Part shown: one piece after another, positions 11,300 through 20,151 of the stretch | Layout: the number at the start of each line of letters is the position of its first letter | Position numbering within the stretch: position 1 is the first letter of the stretch | Source: Dermacentor variabilis | Lineage: Eukaryota; Arthropoda; Arachnida; Ixodida; Ixodidae | NCBI RefSeq assembly: GCF_050947875.1 | Contig: NC_134576.1 | Span: forward strand, 57,230,255-57,294,254 | Direction of reading: 5' to 3' | Length of the DNA stretch: 64,000 nt | Made by a program: the position numbers and the translations under genes | Notes under the pieces: model-generated | What the model saw: only the letters and a program-made list of their open reading frames with translations | Database searches by the model: none | Told to the model about the DNA's origin: nothing

Positions 11300-13120
11300 T
11301 TTAGTTTAAAAGTAATCAATGAATTCAACTTGCAAGATTTCCTTAAGAAATGCCGCATTCTGCACGTATCTGCGTCCTAAACCTGGCCGGACCCTCTCAT
11401 ATACCGACTGCATTATTTTGGTACAATAAACAACAGAAACCGATTTAGGAAGCTGTGAAGTAGCGACGCCGTTCGTGAAGCATTTGTGAGAATGCTTGAT
11501 GGTATTTTTTGCAACTAGCGCCGGACTTGGGTGACGAGCAGTCAATGGTGCATGAACTGAGTTTCGAAAGGTTAGCGTAACATTGGTGTAAAGAGGCCGA
11601 AATACATTCGCTGTAAAGTGTGCAAAATTTATGTGTAATAAAACCACTATTTAGACGCGTAAGGTGTGAGATGTGCGATTGAAATAAAGTATTTGCAACG
11701 AAATGATCATATACTAAAATCTATGAGTGTAAATAGCAGGACCCTGGAATGCAAGGGCATGGATGAATACGCTCTACACAAGCGTTATATCCTAACAGCG
11801 GCCATCAATGAGGTGTTTGGAATCTTTCGGCTATACGACTTGCAAAATGGTTGCAGCGTGTGGAAGGTTCAAAACGGCTTTGCGGTCGAAACAGCAGTTC
11901 TGTGCCCAGAAGCATTTTTAGATGTAGTGGGATTTGCTATCAGCAGGATAAAGACAGTCCTTTTTTTCTCTCACTGCTTGTGTCCCCACAGCCCAACAAG
12001 ACGTGTGGGAACGTCCGCGTCTCGCTACAATTGCCACAGACAGGATATTTATCACTATTCAACCGGTAAGGGTGTCGTGTGCGCGGACGCTTCATCGTGC
12101 TAGCTTTGTTTCCAATACTTGCTGAGTTTTTCGCACGAAAATGGCTTCACTTCCATGGCAGCAGCAACTATCAGCCGTCACGCCTCTATTCTTTACAAAG
12201 GTTACGCAAGTACTTTTTTAGGCGTTTAAGTAAACTCATTTTATTTGACCACATGACAATTTATGTAAACTATGCTGCAGCTGTCGTTTGCAGATGGCAA
12301 TACTGCATGATTTAAAACCTACTCGTACATAAAACATTGTGCCCGGAATGACTGTATAAAGTGAATTCATTTTCTATAACAAATAGTGTACAACTAGGTA
12401 TTCCTCATCGGTATACACCAGTCCCTTGGGTGAATAGCCTAGAAGCATCGCCAGGTCTTATGCGGAATTCGCAATGAGACAGGTACCTTTCCATGTTGTT
12501 CAACATGCTGTCCCGGACACACTGAGTCGGCAGATATCGCAAAATTCCGAAGCACCATAAAGTATCGTAGCTTTTCCTCATGTCTATAAAAACGGATGAG
12601 CCTAGTTTATGAATGAAGGCGTCGTCAATATTTTCCCTATAGCGGAGTGGACAGCCATTTGTCGATCCGCCCACCCTGAGGCTGAATTGGAATGGGTTGA
12701 GTAGCTTAGTGGTTCCGATAAAATGCAGCTGACGCCGATTTACTATGTTTGCGAAGAACCTGCAAAGGCAGCGAGTCAGTGCTACAAGCGTATAACTGGT
12801 GGCGAAAGACAGATACTTGGCTTCTTAGCGGATTGGGTTTGTTACTGCCTCTTTCCTAGCAGGTTGGATATACTTTGAAGATGATATTGCATTGAAAATA
12901 GACAGAAGGGCTTTCTGGATGTAAGTGTTATTATTTCATAAATGATTTGAGCAGATCTTGCAGCACATGTAATAAAGCGGTTCAGGAATGCATGGTACTC
13001 TGCTAAGTGAAACCAACGGTTCTATGCTTCATTTGGTGCGTATTTTCGTTCCAAAGTCTCTCGTTCTCCCCGTTGTCCCTTTCTAGGTATAGTTAAGAAA
13101 TGTGTGTGGACCTGCAGATC
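11300..13120 (-). pseudogene. Non-LTR retrotransposon reverse transcriptase, decayed (block B, copy 1)
   Basis: On the minus strand, broken pieces of an RT run in order. Near 12840-12720 there is a segment like ALTRCLCRFFANIVNRRQLH. Then comes a 12674-12405 frame with SSVFIDMRKSYDTLWCFGIL, the RT block normally containing the catalytic aspartate, followed by MERYLSHCEFRIR. At 12250-12100 a stretch (STCVTFVKNRGVTAD) fits the region after the YADD box. Stops and shifts separate the pieces. The pattern matches Jockey/I-group non-LTR elements. It is present at the same place in copy 2 of block B (47200-46595), so it predates the duplication. Confidence 0.65.
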
Positions 13121-13931
13121 GTCTTAAAATGGGCACACAGCTAGAACTGCAACTTTCTCTAGGCTGTTTTGGAGCCCAACGCAACGAGTATTCTTGAAAT
13201 CAACCGTGTATACGCCATGTCCGTACCTGCAGTTTGTGTGGCGAATGTTCTTGCGTAGAAGGTCTTGCGTGACGGTCAACTGAGCTCGGCGTTGACCAGT
13301 ACGCAGTCCGAAGTTTGCAGGCCTGGACGGCGAAAGGAGATCGACATTCGAAATTATTATGAGCTGGATGTTGCCGCGAGAACAGAAGATCGTTTCAGAC
13401 GCCTTTAATGGAGAACTCATTGCCGACAATCAATCGAAAACTTTCATTATTGATCTGTAGTGTTGCTAGAGGCACTGATCGCGCCAGTAGTTTGGGTAGA
13501 TGTTCAACATGCAGTACTAAGAACTGAATTGATCACTTGAATGCTCATGGTGTAGTAGCACCAGTAAATGGAAACACGTGCGTGAATAAAACACGGGCGA
13601 TATTGATATACGTGCATACTTTACAAACCAACGACGTGTATCGTATTTCGCGCTACGTTTGCGCGACGATTGCTTGAAGTGAATTCAAGCAATGTATTTA
13701 TTTGTTTTAACAAATTCATTTGACAGATTACATCTTTTGTCTTTTCAGATTTCCACATGATGGAGAAACGAGAAAATAATATAGTGGATTCAATTTTAGA
13801 AAATATTTTGTAGAGTAATACGCTGCTTTAATTCCTTTAGCTGCTAGTTGAATGTGAACATCTGCAAGCAAAGATTATCTCGTAAAGACAATTTCTCAAG
13901 TTTCCGAGTACGCACATTCTTTGACAACTAA

Positions 13932-14114
13932 GCACGAAAATGCAAGTTTCTCTCAGCTTCCTTCACCTGTGATGAGCACCGCATCGCCTACTCGCAGTCA
14001 ATTTATTATGTCCGTGTTGACGGGAGCTTGGAAACACGCTCTGTGCCTCGACTTCAGATGTTGAAAAGAAAGAAACAAACAAATGAAAGAAATACCCAAC
14101 GGTTCGTTCAGTGA
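13932..14114 (+). pseudogene. Candidate coding exon or coding remnant, unassigned
   Basis: A frame open from 13932 to a TGA at 14112-14114 reads, after a TTTCTCTCAG acceptor-like site (ending at 13956), SFTCDEHRIAYSQSIYYVRV then DGSLETRSVPRLQMLKRKKQ. The composition looks protein-like and the segment is absent from the second copy of block B. There is no donor before the stop, so it would be a terminal exon. On the opposite strand the same bases have a pyrimidine tract, an AG and a GTGAAG donor with one open frame, so the strand is not certain. No family recognised. Confidence 0.35.
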
Positions 14115-15520
14115 GACCCGTTCTCGGGCAGAAACGAGAAGAAAAGCAAAAAAAAAAGTTGACTTAAGGACTATATGATGGGTGAGTTGACTTAGGTTAA
14201 AAAATACAGAACTTTACAAATAAGGAAATTTATTTTCAAGTAAAAGATGCCAGGTAACTGCACTTTAATGTCAGACACACAGAGAGCGACATAGCTTGAT
14301 TAAAGCCAGAATTTGATGCCGATAACATGCGGGACTTCTTACATCAGATGGCATGATTCGAAGAACGCAATGAAGAGAGGGGTATTGAAACACTAAATAC
14401 AAACTACTAAGCCACAATTATTCAAAGGTGAAAGTCTCTATAAATGTTATTCCTGGCTTGAGTAAAGCTGGTTAACCTTAATGGCTTGATCGTAGCCAGA
14501 TGTCAATGTAAAGGAGACTACGAAAACCATTTGTCTGCATTTCCCGGCTTTATGTGAATGGATGACATTGCTGTCGAACTAAAACAACGAGAAGGAAGCG
14601 TAACTCTGATAACCTGGGTACGGTGCACACTTGGTGGGGTATTCAGTAAGCATCGACTCAGTGGACACGCTTATTTAATATGCTGCTGATGTTCCGATTC
14701 GTGGGCTGGGCTGGGCCGGGGTAATGGTGAGGAGAGAGGTAACCCCAGCCAGCCAGTGCCTCAGCAGCCGAAGGAATGGCCCTGTCAACTAGGTGGGCAC
14801 TTGCAGAATGACCCCCGGCATCCTCGTTCACATTCCGGAAACGCTCCATCCACGCCTGATCCCACCGTGATGTCTCAGTTTGACCTGCCACCTCCTTTGT
14901 TGCACAGTAGCCGAGGATATCAGGCTTTGTTATGTTCCACTATCTTGTCCCGTTACTGGTGCTGCTTGTTTTCAGAACCAACAGGCCAACAGCGAACTTG
15001 CCCAATCAATGTTCTATCAATAATCCAGCGATGTAAGATGTATCCAACCTCCAAACCACATTCATAATTCAAGAAAAAGGAGTATTTTACTGCGAGAAAA
15101 CAAATCATTGCAGCCATAATGAACTGAACTGCAAAAACGTCAAATTGTCATCCCAAAACATTAATCAAGCGTCGCTGATCCCGGAGAGCCACCAGAAGGA
15201 TGCATCATGCCCTGGTGCAACTTTTGTGCAATACTAACGAAATCGTGCTTGGCATTGTGAAAAATGGACCCCCCCCCCCGTATGTATTACAAAGCGTCAG
15301 TAATAATATTTGTCTTTGTCCGTGGCCGTAACATTTCCTTTTTGTAAAGCATGCTACCTTAACAGACGCGTTTTCGCCACTCTCGATTAATTGTATGCAG
15401 GGTGTTTGTTCAGGTAACTCGCGATAAGCCCTAATGAATCCATTACGAAAATGCATGCAACTTAATTTTTTTCCTCGTTCTCATCAAAGAATATGAGTAT
15501 TTTTCACTTTGAGCTTGGGT
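14115..15520. other. Insert-specific DNA, mostly without recognisable content
   Basis: Absent from the paralogous block B. It holds the minus-strand frame at 14891-14658, a poly-C run at 15269-15279, and AT-rich sequence. I see no RT, transposase or splice-supported exon in the rest. Confidence 0.4.
14658..14891 (-). CDS. Unassigned 77-codon frame (terminal exon or LTR-like sequence)
   Basis: The minus-strand frame reads through a GC-rich stretch with protein-like composition, including WDQAWMERFRNVNEDAGGHS and SAAEALAGWGYLSPHHYPGP, and ends at a stop near 14658. A GGTGGCAG acceptor-like site lies at its start. Upstream on the same strand the frame is broken. The terminal bases (CATATTAAATAAGC) resemble a TATA-containing LTR, so a solo LTR is an alternative. 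No family recognised. Confidence 0.3.
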   Translation of the reverse strand: MAGQTETSRWDQAWMERFRNVNEDAGGHSASAHLVDRAIPSAAEALAGWGYLSPHHYPGPAQPTNRNISSILNKRVH

Positions 15521-15527
15521 AGTTTCC

Positions 15528-16121
15528 TTAAGAATGTTTCATCACCCATTCTTTCATGTATTGCTTAAAAGGCAATATATTTAATGCAAACGTTGCGAAG
15601 ACCAGTGATAAATTGCCAAAATAATGTTTCTCAATAATGATAGCTAATGTATATATTGCTAGTGGATGTAATTTTTCGTACTGAAGGCGAGCGGAAACGG
15701 TAGCCCGAGATGATGCGTGTTGCACCTTTCGAACAAGGTTAGAGTCATTGTTACGAAGCGTGAGCTCGCGGTCTTCCGCTCCAAATCGTCGCCAACCAGC
15801 CTCGTTTCTGAAACCTCTCGCAGGTTGCAGAGGCGCTCTTCTGTAGTGAAACCCTTCCGATGTTTTTCGCCTACAGGCGAGCCAGCGCCACGTTTGAAGA
15901 CATGCGACAGCTGTTAGCGCGGGTGGTCGCCATGTTTGTTTCCCCAAAAACGCTGGTAGGATGCGTCCATTCGATGGGGAGAGGAGGCAAGGGAGCGAGC
16001 GGCCCGCGTCATAAACAATTTGTTCACCCCAGCGAATCACGCATGCGCATTCGCGTCTCCGCACGCCTGATGGGACCTCTAGAATGCGGAGAGGATGGTG
16101 ACGTGTCGTTATTTCCTCCAT
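15528..16121 (-). other. CpG-rich segment with a 197-codon open frame
   Basis: The part at 15700-16130 is visibly richer in CG dinucleotides than its surroundings and keeps a minus-strand frame of 197 codons open. The protein shows no domain I know, has low-complexity Arg/Trp-rich parts, and its C-terminal third is AT-rich and hydrophobic. On the minus strand an ATGGCGACCACC start lies at about 15930 in a different frame. It may be a promoter or CpG-rich region, or part of a mobile element. I do not claim it is translated. Confidence 0.25.
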
Positions 16122-16134
16122 GGAAGTGCGCTAG

Positions 16135-16610
16135 AAGGGGTTGAGTTGTTTTCTGATCACCATAGAGCGCAGCAGGGACCTATTTACTATTTGTTTTATA
16201 CCATGCGGATGCAGCTATCCAGCGCTGCATGCCTATTACTGATGAAAAAAGAGAGAGCCCTTGCCCTCTTTTAGAATTGGGATTAAACTGCCTCTTTTTG
16301 AGCAAATGGCATGTACTCCGAAGATAATATAGCGTTGAAGAGAGAGAAGAGTGTGTTCTGCGTTCAAGTGTGCGTTTTATTGGTTCATAAATCATTCGAT
16401 CAGATCCTGGTCTAGAGATATTACAGCAGTTCTGGTATGTCTGGGGCTCTGCTAATGTAAATGGACGATTGTATGCCTCATTAGAGACGCTGTTATGTGA
16501 CAATACTTTCAGTACGGGCAGATATGTCATTATGAGCGACATAAACAGTGACCTGAAATCATCGGATTCATACTCTAGTACTCCGACTTGTTGCTGGAGC
16601 TTCTGACGTA
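16135..16610 (-). pseudogene. Non-LTR reverse transcriptase fragment
   Basis: The minus-strand translation contains EAYNRPFTLAEPQ, RPGSDRMIYEPIKRTLERRT and HLLKKRQ, then a region equivalent to ALTSC..LFE of RT (SNRHAALDSCIRMV). Near 16200-16140 it aligns with the RT pseudogene of block B (near 12720-12780). It is the palm/finger N-terminal part of a Jockey/I-group RT, cut off at the left and fused on its right to gypsy gag sequence. Confidence 0.6.
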
Positions 16611-16619
16611 GGGCGTCGG

Positions 16620-17286
16620 CAATCGAAGCCACTTGAGACAGCTTCTCCCGCACGACCGCTCGGATAGCCTCGCGCAGGTCGTCGGTGGCCAGTGACTGAA
16701 CTCCGGCTTAGCTTGTCGAGTTCCTGCAGCGGTTGAATTGCCGGTTTGACATTTCCAGTGTCTTATGGATGCTAGTGGCCTCGCGGAGAAACTCGTCGAA
16801 AGTCTTCGGTGCGCTTCGTACCATTCCGGCGAAAAGTTTCTCCTTTACACCACGCATCAGTTCGCAGACTTTCTTCTCCTAGCGAATATCCGGGTCAGCA
16901 TGGCGGAACAGACGGCTCATTTCTTCCGTAAAGATAGCAACGTTCTCGTTAGGTAGCTGCATTCGGGCGTCCAGCAGAGCTTCGCCCCTTTTCTTGCGCG
17001 CGACGCTCGTAAAGGTGCGCAGGAAGCCGCTACGGAAGAGGTCCCATGTTGTCATGGTCGACTCCCGGTTCTCAAACCACGTTCTGGCGGCGCCTTATAA
17101 GGCGAAGTAGACATGCCGCAGCTTGTAGTCGGAGTCCCAGGTGTTGAAAGTTGCGATTCGTTCGTAGGTCTCCAGCCAGGATTCCGGGTCTTCAGTAGCT
17201 GCACAATGAAAGGTCGGTGGATCCCGAGGTTGTTGCAGGATAACGGGCGACGCTGAGGCAGCCATTGGGGTTATCAGCATGGCCAC
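16620..17286 (-). pseudogene. Ty3/gypsy gag fragment (gypsy-3)
   Basis: The minus-strand protein starts near 17286 and reads QQPRDPPTFHCAATEDPESW, then LETYERIATFNTWDSDYKLR, AARTWFENREST, RSGFLRTFTSVARKKRGEAL and FTEEMSRLFRHADPD: a Retrotrans_gag capsid domain. An in-frame stop lies at about 17097 and more follow. It lies downstream of the LTR at 17455-17872 as expected. The 3' part of gag and all of pol are missing because LINE sequence replaces them at about 16610. Confidence 0.75.
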
Positions 17287-17454
17287 TATCTTCTTTGTCG
17301 TCTCAGGTAGAAGTCCGTACTCGGCGCCAGTCCTTGCAGTCGGCGTCTAGCAGGCTGGTCTTGGGGCGATGTTGGTTGTGTCCTCGGGCTTCGGACTTAG
17401 ATCGCAGCTTGCCGGGGGCGTTCGGCACATGAACGCAAAAACACCTCCACCAGA

Positions 17455-17872
17455 TGTAACGTGGTAGTGATGTTAAAGAACACAGCGGCAATACTGTGAA
17501 AGACAAAACTAGATTTCATTGGGCGAACCTGTGCCCACAAAACAGGCTACACTAAAGCACAACCAGAGCGGCGAACACAGTCGGCGATCGTCGAAAATCT
17601 GATCAGCGGGTGAAGGTCGTCGGCTTTTGTACAGCAGTCGTCGAATGTTTCAGACTAATCGCTCGCACCCGCGTGTCTTCCACAAAGTTCTACACCATTC
17701 GCGTCACGCGATGGAATCAGATAACACAAGGTTCGGCGAAAACAGACAGCGGAGAGAAGCATCGATAACAGCCCATAAACTTCCAATACCTGCAGGCGCG
17801 TCATGCGCATGTGCGATAACATTTGTTAGGCGGTGAAACGTGTCGCCCGATATAGACAAAGTACACGTGTCA
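17455..17872 (-). repeat. 5' LTR of gypsy-3
   Basis: A 418-bp segment that on the minus strand starts TGACACG and ends GTTACA, i.e. TG...CA. It is followed after two bases by TGGTGGAGGTG, a primer-binding-site candidate shared in its first ten bases with gypsy-2, and then by the gag. Its right edge coincides with the point where block B similarity resumes (17873 versus 49338). Confidence 0.75.
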
Positions 17873-17939
17873 ATATTAAACTACTACAGTACATAAATAA
17901 CAATGCACCACATATACTTGAAAATAATAATGAAGTTCC

Positions 17940-18575
17940 TTAGGATATGAGGCTAAAGAGAAAACGGACACTGAAAACAACGACAAATAATGGTAAACAA
18001 ACAACCAGGTACCAAGTACTAAGAATCCCAAATAGGCTAGAAGATAACATTGATTTCAATATTACTAGAAATGCATTAAAAAAACCACGTGAAGCAATTG
18101 TTACTAACAGAGTGTTTCAACGTAAATATATTAGAATTGATTTACTTTCTTTTTTATTTTTTACACACATACATACGCGTTCATAGCCATATGCTGCATC
18201 TGAGTGTACCGTTGCAATTTACATGTACAACCTGTGCTTCACTCTTTGTGGACAGGGGTAGGTAATGGGGGAAAAGGGGGACATTTATTATTTCACCGTC
18301 TATTTTAAGAACGGACTGTAACCCAATAATTCGTCAAATTATATTGTTGTATGTGCCTGTGTAAAGTTATATACACTGTGGGAAAATATGTAACGTTATG
18401 TGGGTTCGCTCACTGCTAGTGAAGTGCCACCACATTATGTATAACACACGCGTATTTTGCGGGTACAAGGGCCCCTGTCAGTTGCTGTGCGCCTTTTGCT
18501 CTTTTGCTCTTGCACCTTTCTTGAAATTGAATTCAAGTAGAAATAAACATTCATCCATTCATTCATTCATTCATT
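17940..18575 (+). pseudogene. CR1-like LINE 3' fragment (block B, copy 1)
   Basis: The plus-strand frame near 17947-18110 carries the remnant of a LINE ORF2 C-terminus (NNGKQTTRYQVLRIPNRLED and IDFNITRNALKK), the usual 'TNYG...PNKLE..IDF...FK' pattern. A 3' UTR and an (ATTC)n tail at 18549-18574 follow. The homologous piece in copy 2 is 49385-50026, so it was present before the duplication. Frameshifts make it non-functional. Confidence 0.65.
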
Positions 18576-18576
18576 T

Positions 18577-20151
18577 GGTGAGCAGCAGGCTCGAGAGCGC
18601 AAGCGACAAACGGACTCAACGGGCAGCACTAACCCGGCGAAACTAAGGAAACGACGAAGAGGTATACCCAAACTTCCTCCTCTTCCTAAGGATGACTTCA
18701 AGATAGTTATCCGACCACACCAGGGACTGCCTTTGAAGACTATCAGCACGCCGGCCCTCGCCGAAGCGATCGTCATGGCCTGCGACTACCAAATAAGAGG
18801 TGAGCAATTTTTGCTCCGTATAAAGCCCGGCTCCAATATCGCCATACTTTCGACATCGAGTCAGGAGGTCGCGGAGCAGGCACGCCGAGTTCACTCCCTC
18901 ACTATCAACGGACGTTCGCATGACGTTAACGTATACGCTGCCACCGGAGAGGAAGCTATCCGAGGAGTTATACACGGACTTCCACCCCGAACGCCACCGG
19001 AGACCATCATAGCAAACATACGTATACGGACTCAAGGCGTCGAACTTATCCAAGCAAGAATGATCGGAGAAACAAAGAGTGCCGCCCTTACTTTCTGTGG
19101 CCCGTCACTACCTCGGGTGGTGTACTACAACGGAGGCGAACTCCTGTGTCATCCTTACCGTGCTACTGTTCAGGTGTGCAAAACGTGCCATGGAAAAGGT
19201 CATCGGACAGACGTCTGTCCACAGCCTGACCTGCGAGTGTGCCGAATTTGTGGACTCAGAAACCCAGTGGACGGACACCCGTGTGAACCAAAGTGTGCCT
19301 CGTGTGAGGGTGCCCACGTCACCGGGGACCGCAGCTGCCAACGACGCCTCAAGCAACCGAAAAAACCTCAAGTCAGAAAGAGCACTGACAAGTGCAATGA
19401 AGGGCAGAAAAAACCTCGCTGGTTCGTCTCAGAGGATGAGGAATCGGACTACACAAACGTCCATAGGAGCGACCAACGCGACCGACAGGGAAGGACGAGA
19501 TCGCCATCTCCACACCGACTGGACGCTCGGTCCAGATCAGCGTCACCTCACCGGAGCAGATCCCGCTCTCGAGCACGAGAGCGCGTCCAGGGAGGAGAAG
19601 CAAGACAGACGCAACGATCATCCAGAGAAGCACCGAAGGCGGCCTGCGTTCTGACAAATCCACAGGTAAGCTGGGCAGCGGTCGCGTCCTCCACAACCAA
19701 ACCTATCACACAAAACGAAGAATACAAGAAAATAGTTGCCGAAAACAGGCAACTTAAGGCAAGCTTGGATAGCATGAAAAATCAACTTGAAACACTTAAA
19801 CGACAAATGGCAAGCATGATGACGCACGGAGGAACCCATAAGACAAACGCACCCGCACAACTGTCCAACACACAGACGAATCCAACACAGACCAAACCAC
19901 TATCACAAACGCAGCCTCTAGCACAGATGCCTACACCCATCACTCATCTGGAAGGGAAACTAGATAATATGTGCGCACAAATGCAATTATTTTTTGCAGA
20001 GCTTCACAATCTTAAGCGGTATGTCGACGACTCGCTCAAAGGAGCCAAAAAAACGCGAAAACGTCGTAGCAGCCTTAGCCCGGAGAACCGAGATCCAAAG
20101 GTCACCGTAACCACAGACACAGAACATTTCGAGAGCCCATACTCTGGCTAA
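18577..20151 (+). CDS. LINE ORF1: gag-like RNA-binding protein (5' partial)
   Basis: This is a nucleic-acid chaperone that forms the retrotransposon RNP. The frame is open from the element's left edge to a TAA at 20149-20151, with no ATG, so the start codon is lost or lies upstream. From codon 18733, residues 1-145 form an RRM-like N-terminal part. Three zinc knuckles follow at about 149-205: CKTCHGKGHRTDVC (CX2CX4HX4C), CRICGLRNPVDGH, and CASCEGAHVTGDRSC (CX2CX3HX6C). Residues about 250-290 are strikingly Arg/Ser-rich (SRSASPHRSRSRSRARER), like SR splicing factors. A heptad-like segment at about 332-364 (NRQLKASLDSMKNQLETLKR) should form a coiled coil. ORF2 overlaps its end in another frame. 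Confidence 0.88.
   Translation, partial: GEQQARERKRQTDSTGSTNPAKLRKRRRGIPKLPPLPKDDFKIVIRPHQGLPLKTISTPALAEAIVMACDYQIRGEQFLLRIKPGSNIAILSTSSQEVAEQARRVHSLTINGRSHDVNVYAATGEEAIRGVIHGLPPRTPPETIIANIRIRTQGVELIQARMIGETKSAALTFCGPSLPRVVYYNGGELLCHPYRATVQVCKTCHGKGHRTDVCPQPDLRVCRICGLRNPVDGHPCEPKCASCEGAHVTGDRSCQRRLKQPKKPQVRKSTDKCNEGQKKPRWFVSEDEESDYTNVHRSDQRDRQGRTRSPSPHRLDARSRSASPHRSRSRSRARERVQGGEARQTQRSSREAPKAACVLTNPQVSWAAVASSTTKPITQNEEYKKIVAENRQLKASLDSMKNQLETLKRQMASMMTHGGTHKTNAPAQLSNTQTNPTQTKPLSQTQPLAQMPTPITHLEGKLDNMCAQMQLFFAELHNLKRYVDDSLKGAKKTRKRRSSLSPENRDPKVTVTTDTEHFESPYSG

Larger units (their letters stand above)
10475..13900. repeat. Composite-repeat block B, copy 1 (proximal part)
   Basis: Aligns with 44765-49100. 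Landmarks are the CATTATCATAACGAT stretch near 10580, the AAGCTTAATCTAGCGGACAA-like stretch near 10710 versus 44910, and the RT pseudogene. At 11121-11245 this copy carries the 105-bp repeat where copy 2 has unrelated sequence (45333-45447). The block continues after the insert at 13900-17872. Confidence 0.8.

Noticed and set aside
11666..12103. Plus-strand 145-codon frame in block B (also 45846-46049)
   Set aside because: It is antisense to the RT pseudogene and poorly conserved between the two copies.
19373..19860. Minus-strand frames opposite LINE ORF1
   Set aside because: Shadows of the SR-rich and zinc-knuckle coding sequence.
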